Source: JAGQSZ01 sp049647585 (lineage in GTDB: Bacteria; Actinomycetota; Acidimicrobiia; Acidimicrobiales; Microtrichaceae). Taken from it: a DNA stretch of 64,000 nt. Of this stretch, positions 41,650 through 50,632 are shown in pieces. The notes beneath the pieces were generated by a model. The model worked only from the letters and a program-made list of their open reading frames with translations, ran no database searches and was not told the DNA's origin. Position 1 is the stretch's first letter, and each line of letters starts with the position of its first letter. The DNA lies in NCBI GenBank assembly GCA_049647585.1, contig JBARXY010000028.1, positions 124,001-188,000 of the forward strand, written 5' to 3'. Position numbers and translations under genes: made by a program.

Positions 41650-42300
41650 TCAGGCGGCGTCGTCGTTGCTGGCGGGCTGAAGATCGATGATCCCCAGCCG
41701 AACGGCGGAAAGGACCGCGTGGGTGAGGCTCTGTGTGTCCAGCTTGCGGTACACCGAGTTGAGGTGGTTGTGGACGGTCTTCTGGGTGATGCCGAGTTGG
41801 CGTGCGACCTGTTTGGTGCTCATGCCGTCGGCGATCATCTGGAGTATCTCGACCTGGCGGGTCGACAGGATCTCGAGCGACGGGTCCACCGTGTCGACGA
41901 CCTCCAACATCGATGCGGCCAGATGCGGGCTCAGAACTTCTTCGCCTGCGAGCGCCCGACGGATCGTGTCGAGCACATCGGCGAACGAGGTGCCCTTGGT
42001 CATGTACGCAATTGCGCCGGCCTCCAACGCGTCCCTGGTGCGCGACGGGTCGTCGTGCATCGTCAGTACTACGACCTTCACATCCGGGAACTCTTCGCTG
42101 ATCAACCGAGTCGCACTGACCCCGTCGAGGACGGGCATGGACAGGTCCATGAGAACCACATCGGGGCGGGTTTCACGGACGACCTTGACCGCTTCCTCAC
42201 CGTTGTTGGCTTCACCGACGACTGTTTCGCCAGCGTTCTCCAACCCACGACGGATGCCGTCGCGAAGTATCTGGTGGTCATCGGCAAGTACGACTCTCAC
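41650..42300 (-). CDS. NarL/FixJ-family response regulator
   Basis: A 216-residue regulator. The receiver domain has acidic pocket DD7-8, phosphoacceptor Asp52 (VVLMDLSMP), Thr in VVLTMHDD and Lys in AYMTKG. The C-terminal LuxR-type helix-turn-helix is LSTRQVEILQMIADGMSTKQVARQLGITQKTVHNHLNSVYRKLDTQS. It lies 49 bases after the histidine kinase gene on the same strand and is its cognate partner. The output genes are unknown. Confidence 0.93.
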   Translation of the reverse strand: MRVVLADDHQILRDGIRRGLENAGETVVGEANNGEEAVKVVRETRPDVVLMDLSMPVLDGVSATRLISEEFPDVKVVVLTMHDDPSRTRDALEAGAIAYMTKGTSFADVLDTIRRALAGEEVLSPHLAASMLEVVDTVDPSLEILSTRQVEILQMIADGMSTKQVARQLGITQKTVHNHLNSVYRKLDTQSLTHAVLSAVRLGIIDLQPASNDDAA

Positions 42301-42349
42301 TTCACACCTCCGCTGGGTTTGGATCCGAATCTGAATCTCAAGGCTCGCC

Positions 42350-44158
42350 TCATGTGGTCCCCATCGGCACTTTGGGGTCGGGTAATGAGCCCCAGTCGCC
42401 CAAATTCCCTGCGCTGACCGTCACTCTGGTTCCCTCCCCGGGTGCACTTTCGATCTCGAGGTGTGCGCCGACGGCGTCGGCACGCTCCCTCATTCCAACC
42501 AACCCGTACGCAGAGTCTCTTACCCCGTGTGCCGTTATGAAGCCTCTTCCGTCATCGGCGATGACGAGTTCGAAGTTCCCGCCGTTGACGTTCCAAGTGA
42601 CCCTGACGCGGGTCGCTCCGGCATGTTTCGAGATGTTGTTGAGCGACTCCTGCAGAATGCGGAACAACTCGTTCTCGATCGGTACGGGTAGGCGTTCATC
42701 TGGTCGGGTCACTTCGAAGGTCGCTTCGATTTTGGAGCGGTCCGCGAACGACGTCACCAGGTCCTTACCCATTACCGCCAGGGGCTTCTCGTCGTTGACG
42801 CCCGAGCGGAGCTGACGGAGGGTCTCGCGCAGCTCATCCAGCGCGGACTGGACGTCGTCGTAGAGCTTGCTCAGCTCGTCGTGATTCGAGGACTCACTCG
42901 ACATGATCCGCTCAAGCTCGAAGCCGATGTAGGTCAGCCACTGACCGAGCCGGTCATGTAGGTCTCGGGCCAGGCGGACCCGTTCCTCCTCGGCTCCGAG
43001 TGTGCGAAGACGGCCGAACCACCGCGCGTTGTCGATGGTCAGGGCGAGAACCTCGGCCATGTTCGTCATCAGGTTCACATGGCGGTGCTCGAACCTACCC
43101 TCCTCGGGATGCTCGAGCGCCAGGACTCCGACTGTTGTCGAGCGGGCCACGAGCCTGGAGTAGAGACCGCTCTTCATGCCGACCTGGATCGGCGTGTAGG
43201 TGGAGTCCTCCTCGAAGTTCACCAGGATCGGAGTGGATGAGTTGAGAGCTTCGCTGAAGACCTGCGGTAGCCGGTTGGTCCGGTAGGCGGGGTTGAGCAC
43301 GCAGCCGTCGGCGAGACGAGGAACCCACTCGCGCGAGTTCTCGTCATAGGCCAGCAGGGCAATGACCCGCGCTCCGAAGGTCTGCTCGATCTGTCGTCGA
43401 CTTGCGTCCAGGGCATCGCGCAGAGTGAGGGAACTCGGCAGGGTTCGGGCGACGCTGTTGACGAGGGCCAGCAGTTCGTTGGCGTCGTTGAGCGTGTCGA
43501 TCTCGCCCGCAAGTTGTCCACGTCGGCCCTCTGCGTCGAGCAGGCGCTGACGAAGAAACCCTGCGAAGACCAGGACCACGACCAGGGTCAGGATGACTGC
43601 CAGGTCGCGCTGGGTGTCGACCTGTTGGGAAAAGTTCGAGTCGCCGAACGGTATGCCCAGGGCCATCGCTGCGAGCGCGAAGCCCGCACCCCATGCGCCG
43701 GCGACGTAGCCCCAGCCGAATGCGATCACAGCGATCGCCGCCATCAGCGCAAAAATGAACGGGCTCTCCAGGCCGCCGTTGTAGCCAACTGCAAGACCCA
43801 TCAGAATGACGTCGCTGGCAGACGCGAGGCGGTCGCGGGGCCGCTCCGATGCGAGGCGGATCGGAATGATCGTCCGCCATGTCGTTATGAACAGGCAGAC
43901 GCCCACCGCTATTACGGCGTTGTAGGAGCCTCTGAACGCGTCGGGCGCAGTGAAGGCGATTCCGAAGCCGACGGCTCCCCAACGCAGGGAAGTGAGTGCA
44001 GGAGCGACGCTTGCACGTACCGCTGGCGGCAGGTTGAAATCTCGGGTGGAGTCATCGAACCCGCCGAAGGGGATCGAGCGGAGCGCGGCGATCGCCTCGG
44101 GCACCCGAAGGCCCCTTCCGCGGCCGGAAGCACCGGTATTTGAATCAGTCGACGTCAT
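42350..44158 (-). CDS. NarX/DesK-type sensor histidine kinase with GAF domain
   Basis: A 602-residue kinase. The N-terminal ~170 residues hold about five membrane helices (AVIAVGVCLFITTWRTIIP; FIFALMAAIAVIAFGWGYV and others). A GAF-like domain occupies ~220-375. The HisKA_3 dimerisation box is RLARDLHDRLGQWL with phosphoacceptor His401, and the HATPase domain has NELFRILQESLNNISKHAGAT and DDGRGF. It pairs with the NarL-type regulator downstream. The membrane part suggests it senses a membrane or redox signal; the ligand is not predictable. Confidence 0.93.
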   Translation of the reverse strand: MTSTDSNTGASGRGRGLRVPEAIAALRSIPFGGFDDSTRDFNLPPAVRASVAPALTSLRWGAVGFGIAFTAPDAFRGSYNAVIAVGVCLFITTWRTIIPIRLASERPRDRLASASDVILMGLAVGYNGGLESPFIFALMAAIAVIAFGWGYVAGAWGAGFALAAMALGIPFGDSNFSQQVDTQRDLAVILTLVVVLVFAGFLRQRLLDAEGRRGQLAGEIDTLNDANELLALVNSVARTLPSSLTLRDALDASRRQIEQTFGARVIALLAYDENSREWVPRLADGCVLNPAYRTNRLPQVFSEALNSSTPILVNFEEDSTYTPIQVGMKSGLYSRLVARSTTVGVLALEHPEEGRFEHRHVNLMTNMAEVLALTIDNARWFGRLRTLGAEEERVRLARDLHDRLGQWLTYIGFELERIMSSESSNHDELSKLYDDVQSALDELRETLRQLRSGVNDEKPLAVMGKDLVTSFADRSKIEATFEVTRPDERLPVPIENELFRILQESLNNISKHAGATRVRVTWNVNGGNFELVIADDGRGFITAHGVRDSAYGLVGMRERADAVGAHLEIESAPGEGTRVTVSAGNLGDWGSLPDPKVPMGTT

Positions 44159-44300
44159 GACGGGTCCCGTGTCACACCCTACCTAGTGGCAAGATCAATC
44201 CGGTGTTGAAGGTCATGGATCGGTTGACGCCTCTCACCGGCACAATGATGGTCCGCCGAACGCGAACGGGTGATGATGGCCGGTCGTAACATGGGCCGCC

Positions 44301-45230
44301 ATGGGCAACGAGGCTTCGACAAGCACCGCTGGGGTCACCGTTCCCGAGGGCGCCCGCCGTCCTGACCGCAGGCGGGTGGTTTCGGCAACCGGAGTCGAAA
44401 TTTCCGTGGCCGAATGGGGCGACGAAAGTGCCCCGCCGATTCTCATGGCCCACGGCGGCTTCGACTTCGCCGAGACACTCAACCGGTTCGCTCCAATGCT
44501 GGTGGATGGCGGTTTCCGGGTGGTGAGCTGGGACCAGCGGGGCCATGGCGACTCGCAGTGGGCACACCTCTACAGCTGGGATGCCGATGCCCGTGACGCA
44601 GCCGCGGTGTTGGCGACGCTGCCAGAGGGTCCAATTCCGCTGGTCGGCCATTCCAAGGGCGGGAGTCTGATGATGTCGCTCGCAGAGATGGCTCCGCACC
44701 GGGTGTCGGCGCTGGTGAACCTCGATGGTCTGCCGTCGGGCAACAACATGCCCGACGTCTCCGAACATGAGCGGACGCGGATGCAGGCGGACGAGATGGA
44801 GGCCTGGCTCGCCCACCGTCGCGGACTCATCGGAAAGCAACGCCGGCCCGGAACACTCCCGGAACTAGCCGAACGGCGCGGCCACATGAATCCCCGGATG
44901 TCGCGACAGTGGCTCGAGTACCTGGTCACGGTCGGCGCCCGTCACGATGACGACGGCTGGCGTTGGAAACTCGACCCGACCATGCGGATGGGAGGGTTCG
45001 GTCCGTGGCGTCCGGAATGGTCGATGCTGCGGCTGCCGGGGCTCGGCACACCGATGTTGGGCGTGTTGGGAACCGAGATCGAATCCATGGGCTCGGGCAC
45101 TACTGCGGCAGACGTCAAGCCATACCTTCCGCCCGGCGCCCGACTCGTCTCGCTCGACGACGTCGGACATTTCGTCCATATCGAGAAGCCCCGACTGATC
45201 GCCGACCTAGTGCTGGAGTTCCTGTCATGA
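44301..45230 (+). CDS. alpha/beta hydrolase
   Basis: A 309-residue serine hydrolase. The oxyanion HGGFDFAETL is near residue 51, GHSKGG carries Ser118, and the catalytic His lies in DDVGHFVHIEKP near the C-terminus. No signal peptide is seen. The ATG is preceded by TAACAT (44287-44292) 8 nt upstream, so the transcript is likely leaderless. Its stop overlaps the ATG of the next hydrolase-like gene by 4 bases, a tight pair. The reaction is not readable; the family includes lactonases and C-C bond hydrolases. Confidence 0.87.
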   Translation: MGNEASTSTAGVTVPEGARRPDRRRVVSATGVEISVAEWGDESAPPILMAHGGFDFAETLNRFAPMLVDGGFRVVSWDQRGHGDSQWAHLYSWDADARDAAAVLATLPEGPIPLVGHSKGGSLMMSLAEMAPHRVSALVNLDGLPSGNNMPDVSEHERTRMQADEMEAWLAHRRGLIGKQRRPGTLPELAERRGHMNPRMSRQWLEYLVTVGARHDDDGWRWKLDPTMRMGGFGPWRPEWSMLRLPGLGTPMLGVLGTEIESMGSGTTAADVKPYLPPGARLVSLDDVGHFVHIEKPRLIADLVLEFLS

Positions 45231-45901
45231 GTCCCGTCGACGACAGCGAAATCATCTGGTTGCGCCACAACCGGATCGACTTGGCGCTCCACCGGCTCTC
45301 AATTGGCTCGGACCCGTCTTTCCGACCACTCCTGATACTGCACGGGCTGGGCGAACGAACTCCGCGGAAGGTTCCCGACTTTGTCGACTGGCCGGGTCCG
45401 GTATTCGGCCTGGACTTCACCGGGCATGGTTGCTCGACCGTTCCTCCGGGTGGCGGATATACATCCGAGGTGTTGACCGGCGATGTCGATTCGGCGCTGG
45501 CGCATCTTGGTGCCGTTACGATTTTGGGCAAGGGCCTGGGAGCCTATGTGGCTCTGCTGATCGCCGCAGCAAGGCCTGCTCAGGTTCTGGGAGCAGTATT
45601 GACCGATGGACCTGGCCTCGCCGGGGGTGGTGTGCAACCCGGCTCTCCGTCGCTCGCGTTTCCGCCGCCGTGGTCCGACGGCACTGCCCCTGACCCCTTG
45701 GCATTGCTCGAGCTATCGCGAGATGTCCGTCCACCGGACTACGCCCAGAACCTGGTCCGACTCGCCACTGATCGCAGCGAACTCGACAAGACATTGATCG
45801 TGTCGGCTGTCGCCAGACCTGAATGGCTCAAGGCAATTGCAACTGAACCGGGTGTCGGGAGCGGCACGGTCCAGGAAGCGCTGCGGTACTTCTCGCAGTA
45901 G
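45227..45901 (+). CDS. alpha/beta hydrolase-fold protein lacking the nucleophile
   Basis: A 224-residue alpha/beta-hydrolase-fold protein. The oxyanion region LILHGLGERTP and FGLDFTGHGCS are in place, but the nucleophile elbow reads G-K-G-L-G (101-105) with Gly103 where Ser, Asp or Cys is expected, and no catalytic His follows near the end. It is shorter than the family norm by ~40 residues at the C-terminus. It is therefore probably non-catalytic and may bind or regulate the active hydrolase encoded just upstream, to which it is translationally coupled (ATGA at 45227-45230). Confidence 0.78.
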   Translation: MSPVDDSEIIWLRHNRIDLALHRLSIGSDPSFRPLLILHGLGERTPRKVPDFVDWPGPVFGLDFTGHGCSTVPPGGGYTSEVLTGDVDSALAHLGAVTILGKGLGAYVALLIAAARPAQVLGAVLTDGPGLAGGGVQPGSPSLAFPPPWSDGTAPDPLALLELSRDVRPPDYAQNLVRLATDRSELDKTLIVSAVARPEWLKAIATEPGVGSGTVQEALRYFSQ

Positions 45902-45937
45902 GGCGGCCAGGCTTCCCGGACTCTCCAAGTCGGCAGG

Positions 45938-45986
45938 GCCTCGTCAGCCCGCCTCGTAACCGGCCTCGCAACCAGCTTCGTCAGCC
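45938..45986. repeat. four degenerate 12-13-bp tandem repeats
   Basis: Units GCCTCGTCAGCCC (45938), GCCTCGTAACCG (45951), GCCTCGCAACCA (45963) and GCTTCGTCAGCC (45975). They fill most of the 97-base gap between the convergent hydrolase and xseB genes. Directly visible. Confidence 0.8.
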
Positions 45987-45998
45987 GGCATACATGAG

Positions 45999-46298
45999 TC
46001 AGCCGGCGTCGTCACCCGCGGACCCGGTGGATACCGCAGAGGTCGCCTCGACGTTGTCGAGGCGGACGATGATCTCCTCGACCTTCAACCGGGTCGCATC
46101 CAGGCGGTCCCGACAGGTGCCGACCAGAAGCGCGGCGCGTTCTACACGTTCGGCGAGCACGTCAACATCGAGTTCGTCGGATTCGAGCTCGGACACGATC
46201 GCAGTCAGCTCTGCCATCGCAGCAGCGAAGGCGATCACCTCGCCCCCCGAACCCGTGTCGACCCCGTCCTGGTCGTGTCGGTCTTCCGTTTGGCTCAT
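45999..46298 (-). CDS. xseB: exodeoxyribonuclease VII small subunit
   Basis: A 99-residue small subunit that stabilises the XseA catalytic chain. The conserved helical core is FAAAMAELTAIVSELESDELDVDVLAERVERAALLVGTCRDRLDATRLKVEEI, the usual XseB signature, with short disordered ends. It starts directly after the xseA stop (46299) and is the last gene of the USP-xseA-xseB operon. Confidence 0.93.
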   Translation of the reverse strand: MSQTEDRHDQDGVDTGSGGEVIAFAAAMAELTAIVSELESDELDVDVLAERVERAALLVGTCRDRLDATRLKVEEIIVRLDNVEATSAVSTGSAGDDAG

Positions 46299-47729
46299 TC
46301 AGGTCTCCGTGGTGGGGCTGGGGTCGTGTAGGAGTGCTGTCGAGTCAGGCCGGTCGGTGGATTGCACCACCGACCGGACGATCCCGTCCGCGAGCACCGC
46401 CTCGATAGTGTCGCCCGGCTGTACATCGTCGATGCTCCGCAGGAGTCTGCCCGAGGCCGTCCGGGTGATTGACCATCCTCTGGCAAGTGCGCGCTTGGGG
46501 TCGTGAGCCCGTGTCTGGGCATCGAGGGCAGCAAGCCGTCCTTGGCTCATCTCGATCAGATGTCGGGCGGAGCGTGTCACGCGTCGGGCGCGCTCATCGA
46601 GGGTTTCTTCCAGAGCGCCCGTGGTGCGTGGCACGACGAAGACGAGTTGTCGCCATAGGTGCTCGACCCGGTGACGCTCGTGTGAGAGATGGCGATCAGA
46701 CCCTCGTCGCAGTCCGGCCCCGGCCCGGGCCAGGGTCCTATCGATCTCCGCCAGTGCGGCTGAACTCGATGACACCACGTCGGCCCAATCGGATTCGATC
46801 GAGTCGAGCGAACCTCGGACAGCATTGACCACCATTGCAGCAGCAGCGGTCGGGGTCTTGTGGCAGGTGTGAGCCACCATGTCGGCGATCGAGGAGTCGA
46901 TCTCGTGGCCGATTCCCGTAATCACAGGAACTCTTGCGTTCGCAATGGCCCGGGCGATCGATTCCAGATCGAATACGGCCAGGTCGGTCCGTGCGCCGCC
47001 GCCGCGAACCAGAAGAATCGCGTCGATGGGCAGGTGGGTCGCGGTGTCGAGCGCCGACAGGATCGTCCGCTCGGCGTCCAGACCTTGAACCCGGGCATCG
47101 AGAACCGAGATGTGCAGACCAAGTCCGCTAGTCGTCAGTTCGCCCAACGCATCGGCGTGTGCCGCGCTGTTGACGCTGGTGATCAGAGCGATCCGCGAGG
47201 GGACCGGAGACAGCGGGACCATGCTGTTGCGGTCGAGTAGCCGTTCGGCGGATAGCGCAGAAAGGACCCGCTCGCGCATCTGGTCGAGTACGCCCAAGGT
47301 GAATGTCGGGTCAATACCCGTCATCCTCAACTGAAGTGAGCTCCGCGACGCGTAGGTACTCAGACGCCCACGAATGCGGACACGGAGTCCATCTCCAATT
47401 CGGACGTTGCCACCGTTCGCGTTGAGAAACCTGTTGACGATCTGGCGTTCCTTGTCGAACAGCGTGACCGCAAGAAGTGGTGGGTACTGGTCGTCGACCG
47501 CATCCGAATCGATGAGGTCGAAGTACACATGCTTCTTGGCGGAGCGTTTCAGGTTGCGGATCTCGCCCTCGATCCAGATTTCGCCGCCGAACGCCTCGTT
47601 GAGGATGACCTCGATCGCCCGGTGTAGTTCACCTACTGACCAGGTTGATATCAGGGCATCAAGCGACGGGTCTTCACCATCATCGAGGTCGGTCTGGTCG
47701 AAGAGCGATGGCTCGCCTTGGGAATTCAC
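46299..47729 (-). CDS. xseA: exodeoxyribonuclease VII large subunit
   Basis: A 476-residue catalytic chain of ExoVII, which trims single-stranded DNA. The N-terminal OB fold is WSVGELHRAIEVILNEAFGGEIWIEGEIRNLKRSAKKHVYFDLID. The catalytic domain has VITGIGHEIDSSIADMVAHTCHKTPTAAA, LLVRGGGARTDLAVFD and AALDAQTRAHDPKRALARGWSI. GTG 47729 overlaps the USP stop as GTGA (47726-47729). Length and order are normal. Confidence 0.95.
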   Translation of the reverse strand: MNSQGEPSLFDQTDLDDGEDPSLDALISTWSVGELHRAIEVILNEAFGGEIWIEGEIRNLKRSAKKHVYFDLIDSDAVDDQYPPLLAVTLFDKERQIVNRFLNANGGNVRIGDGLRVRIRGRLSTYASRSSLQLRMTGIDPTFTLGVLDQMRERVLSALSAERLLDRNSMVPLSPVPSRIALITSVNSAAHADALGELTTSGLGLHISVLDARVQGLDAERTILSALDTATHLPIDAILLVRGGGARTDLAVFDLESIARAIANARVPVITGIGHEIDSSIADMVAHTCHKTPTAAAAMVVNAVRGSLDSIESDWADVVSSSSAALAEIDRTLARAGAGLRRGSDRHLSHERHRVEHLWRQLVFVVPRTTGALEETLDERARRVTRSARHLIEMSQGRLAALDAQTRAHDPKRALARGWSITRTASGRLLRSIDDVQPGDTIEAVLADGIVRSVVQSTDRPDSTALLHDPSPTTET

Positions 47730-48259
47730 CCTGCAGCGTCGCTGCCTTCGACATTGGAACTGGCGCGGCCACCGGCGGCCTCTTCAGCCTCTTCGGCGAG
47801 GTCCAACTCGTCTTCGTCGGGCCTGACCACCAGCACCGGCGACTTGCAGTGCCGCGCCACATACTCACTGACGGAACCGATGACCAGGCGTTGGAACCAG
47901 CCCCGACCGTGTGAGCCGACCACAACCACATCCGGGTTGAGCTGCTCCGCCAACGCGCAGATGACTATGCCGGCAGATCCTTCGATCAGCTTCCGCTCGA
48001 CGATCGCAGGGTCGACCCCGATGGCCTTCATCGTGTCATCGAGCTCGTCCCGACCTTCATCGAGGATGGCCGACCGGGCTCTGGATGATTCGGCGGGAGA
48101 AAGCAGATTGCCCTCGAAACCACCCGCTCCCGAATCCTCGGAAACGCTCGTGTCGGCGACTGTCAGCAAGGTCACCTTTGTCGGCTTGAGCAGTTGCGCA
48201 CCCCGCCGTGCGGCGGCAAGGGAAACGGTCGATCCGTCTGTGGCTATCAATGCATGCAT
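47726..48259 (-). CDS. universal stress protein
   Basis: A 177-residue USP. The ATP-binding pattern is VVGSHGRGWFQRLVIGSVSEYVARHCKSPVLVV (G-2x-G-9x-G-S), after the opening ALIATDGSTVSLAAARRG strand. It binds nucleotides and helps survival under stress. ATG 48259 is preceded by GGAGG at ideal distance, and an upstream extension to 48364 is rejected. It is the first gene of an operon with xseA and xseB, an unusual pairing that may link stress response to DNA processing. Confidence 0.9.
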   Translation of the reverse strand: MHALIATDGSTVSLAAARRGAQLLKPTKVTLLTVADTSVSEDSGAGGFEGNLLSPAESSRARSAILDEGRDELDDTMKAIGVDPAIVERKLIEGSAGIVICALAEQLNPDVVVVGSHGRGWFQRLVIGSVSEYVARHCKSPVLVVRPDEDELDLAEEAEEAAGGRASSNVEGSDAAG

Positions 48260-48437
48260 TTCTACCTCCGGCAGCGAGATGTCCTGCTGTGTCGAGTCTG
48301 CCACGCCATACCGACAGTGACCCGTGAGAAGGGCTGCGATGACCGCGACAGTGGGTTCGTGCATCCGCAGTTACCCAAAGTGGCCCCGACAAATCACCCA
48401 CTGTTCATCAACACGCACCTCCGGTACGTTTCTCGAC

Positions 48438-49646
48438 ATGGCCGGGGGACGTTCCAACTCGCAGGGTGCCGATAGTTTTACGAGCACAGAAATGTCGCGC
48501 CGCAGTGTGCTGCGTTGGTCGGGAACGGCCGGGATCATCGCAGTCGGTGCGAGCGTCGTCGCTGGATGCGCGGCCGATATTCCCGAAAGCGCTGGTGCCG
48601 ACGCCAACGGGGTCGTCACCCTGCCTGGATTCGTCAGCCGTAAGATCGCCGTCGCCGGTGAGCCTGTCGCCGGCACGGGCTTCGAATTCCGAGCCTTCCC
48701 CGACGGGGCGGCGACGTTCGTCGACAAGGCGGTTCCCGGTGGTTGGTATCTGGCCGTGAACCACGAGATTCCGGGTGCCGGAGGGGTCAGCTCCATCCGG
48801 TTCGCCCCCGACGGAACCATCGTGGACGCCTTCTCGATCTGTGCCGACACGGGTCTCAACTGCGCCGGCGGGGCGACCCCTTGGGGAACTTGGCTGACAG
48901 GTGAGGAGTTCGACTGGGGCCACATCTGGGAGTGCGACCCGACCGGAGCGAAGAGCGCGGTTCGTCTCCGCTCCATGGGTGGTTTCTGCCACGAGGCCGC
49001 GGCTGTCGCCAAGGATGATCGCGTGTATCTCACCGAGGACCGCCCCGATGGTGGTTTCTACCGGTTCACTCCCGAGACACCCGGTGACCTTTCCAAGGGA
49101 CTGTTGGAGATCGCCACGGGCGCCGAATCCAAGGGCCCCGTCACATGGGTGAAGGTTCCCAATCCCGACCCGGGGATCCTTCAGACCCTGTGTCGAAATC
49201 AGGTGCCCAACACCATGTCCTTCAGCGGCGGCGAGGGAATCGCAACCCTCGGCGACCTCGTCTGGTTCTCGACCAAGAGGGACGAGCGGATCTGGCAGTA
49301 CGACCTGCGGACCGAATCGGTCGAACTTCGGTATCAAGCGGGTGGATCCTCTGCGCTGTCCGGAGTGGACAACCTTTGGATCGACACTCGCAGCGAGGCG
49401 CTCTTTGTGGCCGAGGACGGCGGCAACATGGAGGTCGTCATGTTGCGTCCCGACAACACCCTCCTACCGGTAGTGCAACTGCCCGGACAGGACATCAGTG
49501 AGATAACGGGACCATGTTTCAGCCCCGATGGGCAGAGGCTGTATTTCAGTTCGCAACGAGCGCCGGTGGGCGATCTGGGGCTTCCCCTGGGCATCACCTA
49601 CGAGGTCACCGGGCCCTTCGATGACCTCCTCGGTCGTACCGCTTAG
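48438..49646 (+). CDS. Tat-exported PhoX-like (DUF839) protein
   Basis: A 402-residue protein with a twin-arginine signal (SRRSVLRW, RR at 21-22) and lipobox VVAGC (Cys44), so it is a Tat-dependent lipoprotein. The body is a beta-propeller-like DUF839/PhoX relative: WGTWLTGEEFDWGHIWECDP, GGFCHEAAAVAKDDRVYLTED, GFYRFTP, DNLWIDTRSEALFVAEDGGN and EITGPCFSPDGQRLYFSSQR. PhoX enzymes are Ca/Fe-dependent alkaline phosphatases; Glu and Arg ligands appear, but activity is not certain. A TACGTT box 7 nt before ATG 48438 supports this start; an ATG at 48492 is possible. Confidence 0.88.
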   Translation: MAGGRSNSQGADSFTSTEMSRRSVLRWSGTAGIIAVGASVVAGCAADIPESAGADANGVVTLPGFVSRKIAVAGEPVAGTGFEFRAFPDGAATFVDKAVPGGWYLAVNHEIPGAGGVSSIRFAPDGTIVDAFSICADTGLNCAGGATPWGTWLTGEEFDWGHIWECDPTGAKSAVRLRSMGGFCHEAAAVAKDDRVYLTEDRPDGGFYRFTPETPGDLSKGLLEIATGAESKGPVTWVKVPNPDPGILQTLCRNQVPNTMSFSGGEGIATLGDLVWFSTKRDERIWQYDLRTESVELRYQAGGSSALSGVDNLWIDTRSEALFVAEDGGNMEVVMLRPDNTLLPVVQLPGQDISEITGPCFSPDGQRLYFSSQRAPVGDLGLPLGITYEVTGPFDDLLGRTA

Positions 49647-49907
49647 GCAGGGCTGTGGCGGCTTGAGCTGTCGTTGGCCTCTGCCTGCATCATCCTTCAC
49701 GACAAGCGCATGGGCGGCCACCAAAGGCTTGACCTCATTGCATCTCATTTGATGTCCAACTATTGTCATCGCGGTGCTGGCGGACTCGCACCGGCTGACT
49801 AGGGACTCGCAGTAACCCGCAGTTCCGCCGACGGACATATTCCGGCTGGTGGTTCGTCAACATCTGAGATATCGGTTCCGTGCAATTTCACTCCTTGGAG
49901 GATTCTC
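49647..49907. other. 261-bp intergenic stretch before bioY
   Basis: There is no gene. A candidate promoter TTGCAT-N17-TATTGT (49738-49766) predicts a leader of about 130 bases before the bioY start, long enough for regulation, but no BirA- or BioQ-type operator was recognised and no riboswitch fold was identified. Confidence 0.4.
49738..49766 (+). promoter_or_regulatory. candidate promoter of bioY
   Basis: TTGCAT (49738-49743), N17, TATTGT (49761-49766). Sigma-70-like by sequence, placed ~140 bases upstream of the gene; not experimentally supported. Confidence 0.3.
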
Positions 49908-50516
49908 GTGGTTGCTGCCGTGACAGCCCTTGATCGTCGACCCGTTCTCGCCGATCGGCTTGCTTTTCTGCAGGCCCGAACGGCAGCGCTCGTCGTGGGT
50001 GGGGCCCTTCTGACCGCAGTAGCCTCCCAAGTGCGCATCCCGCTGGGCTTCACCCCCGTGCCGGTTAACGGACTGACCTTCGCAGCTCTGCTCGTCGGCG
50101 GAGCGCTCGGCGCTCGGCGGGGGGCGGCGGCGATCGGCCTGTTCTGGGTGTTCGGCGCCTTGGGACTTCCGTTCTTTCAGGCCGGTAGCTCGGGGTGGAC
50201 CTACGCGACGGGCGCAACCGGCGGTTACCTCATCGGTTCAGTGCTGGCGGCCGCCGCGGTCGGTTCGCTGGCTGAGCGAGGGGCCGACCGTCGGGTTATA
50301 ACTTCGGTGCTGGGGATGATCGTTGCGAACGTCCTGCTGATCTGGGTCCCTGGCACGCTATGGCTTTCGCACGTTGTCGGCGTTCCGGTTCTCGGCGCTA
50401 CTGACAGCGGATGGTCGATGGGGATCGAACCGTTCATCGCCGGTGACATGGCCAAGATGGCGTTCGCCGGTCTCCTGCTGCCCCTGTCGTGGCGGCTTCT
50501 GGGCGAAGGCGACTGA
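49908..50516 (+). CDS. bioY: biotin transporter BioY (ECF S component)
   Basis: A 202-residue membrane protein, the biotin-binding S component of an ECF importer. The signature is ALLTAVASQVRIPLGFTPVPVNGLTFAALLVGGALGARRGAAAIGLFWVFGALGLPFF and GWTYATGATGGYLIG. The GTG is preceded by GGAGG six bases upstream. BioM and BioN are not adjacent, so it uses a shared energising module or works alone. Biotin import fits the presence of a biotin-dependent carboxylase ten kilobases downstream. Confidence 0.92.
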   Translation: MVAAVTALDRRPVLADRLAFLQARTAALVVGGALLTAVASQVRIPLGFTPVPVNGLTFAALLVGGALGARRGAAAIGLFWVFGALGLPFFQAGSSGWTYATGATGGYLIGSVLAAAAVGSLAERGADRRVITSVLGMIVANVLLIWVPGTLWLSHVVGVPVLGATDSGWSMGIEPFIAGDMAKMAFAGLLLPLSWRLLGEGD

Positions 50517-50632
50517 AACTGTTTCTGGCAGTGGCCGACAGCGTCACTCTGGCGTACGTCATGGTGCTTGGACGCGCGGTCACTCTGCCCGGAGCGCCGA
50601 GCCCCCACGACGTGGCAGGGCACAGCAGCGGG

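Noticed and set aside
40823..42417. Plus-strand frames opposite the secreted protein and response regulator
   Set aside because: They overlap strong minus-strand genes with recognised domains and have no signals of their own.
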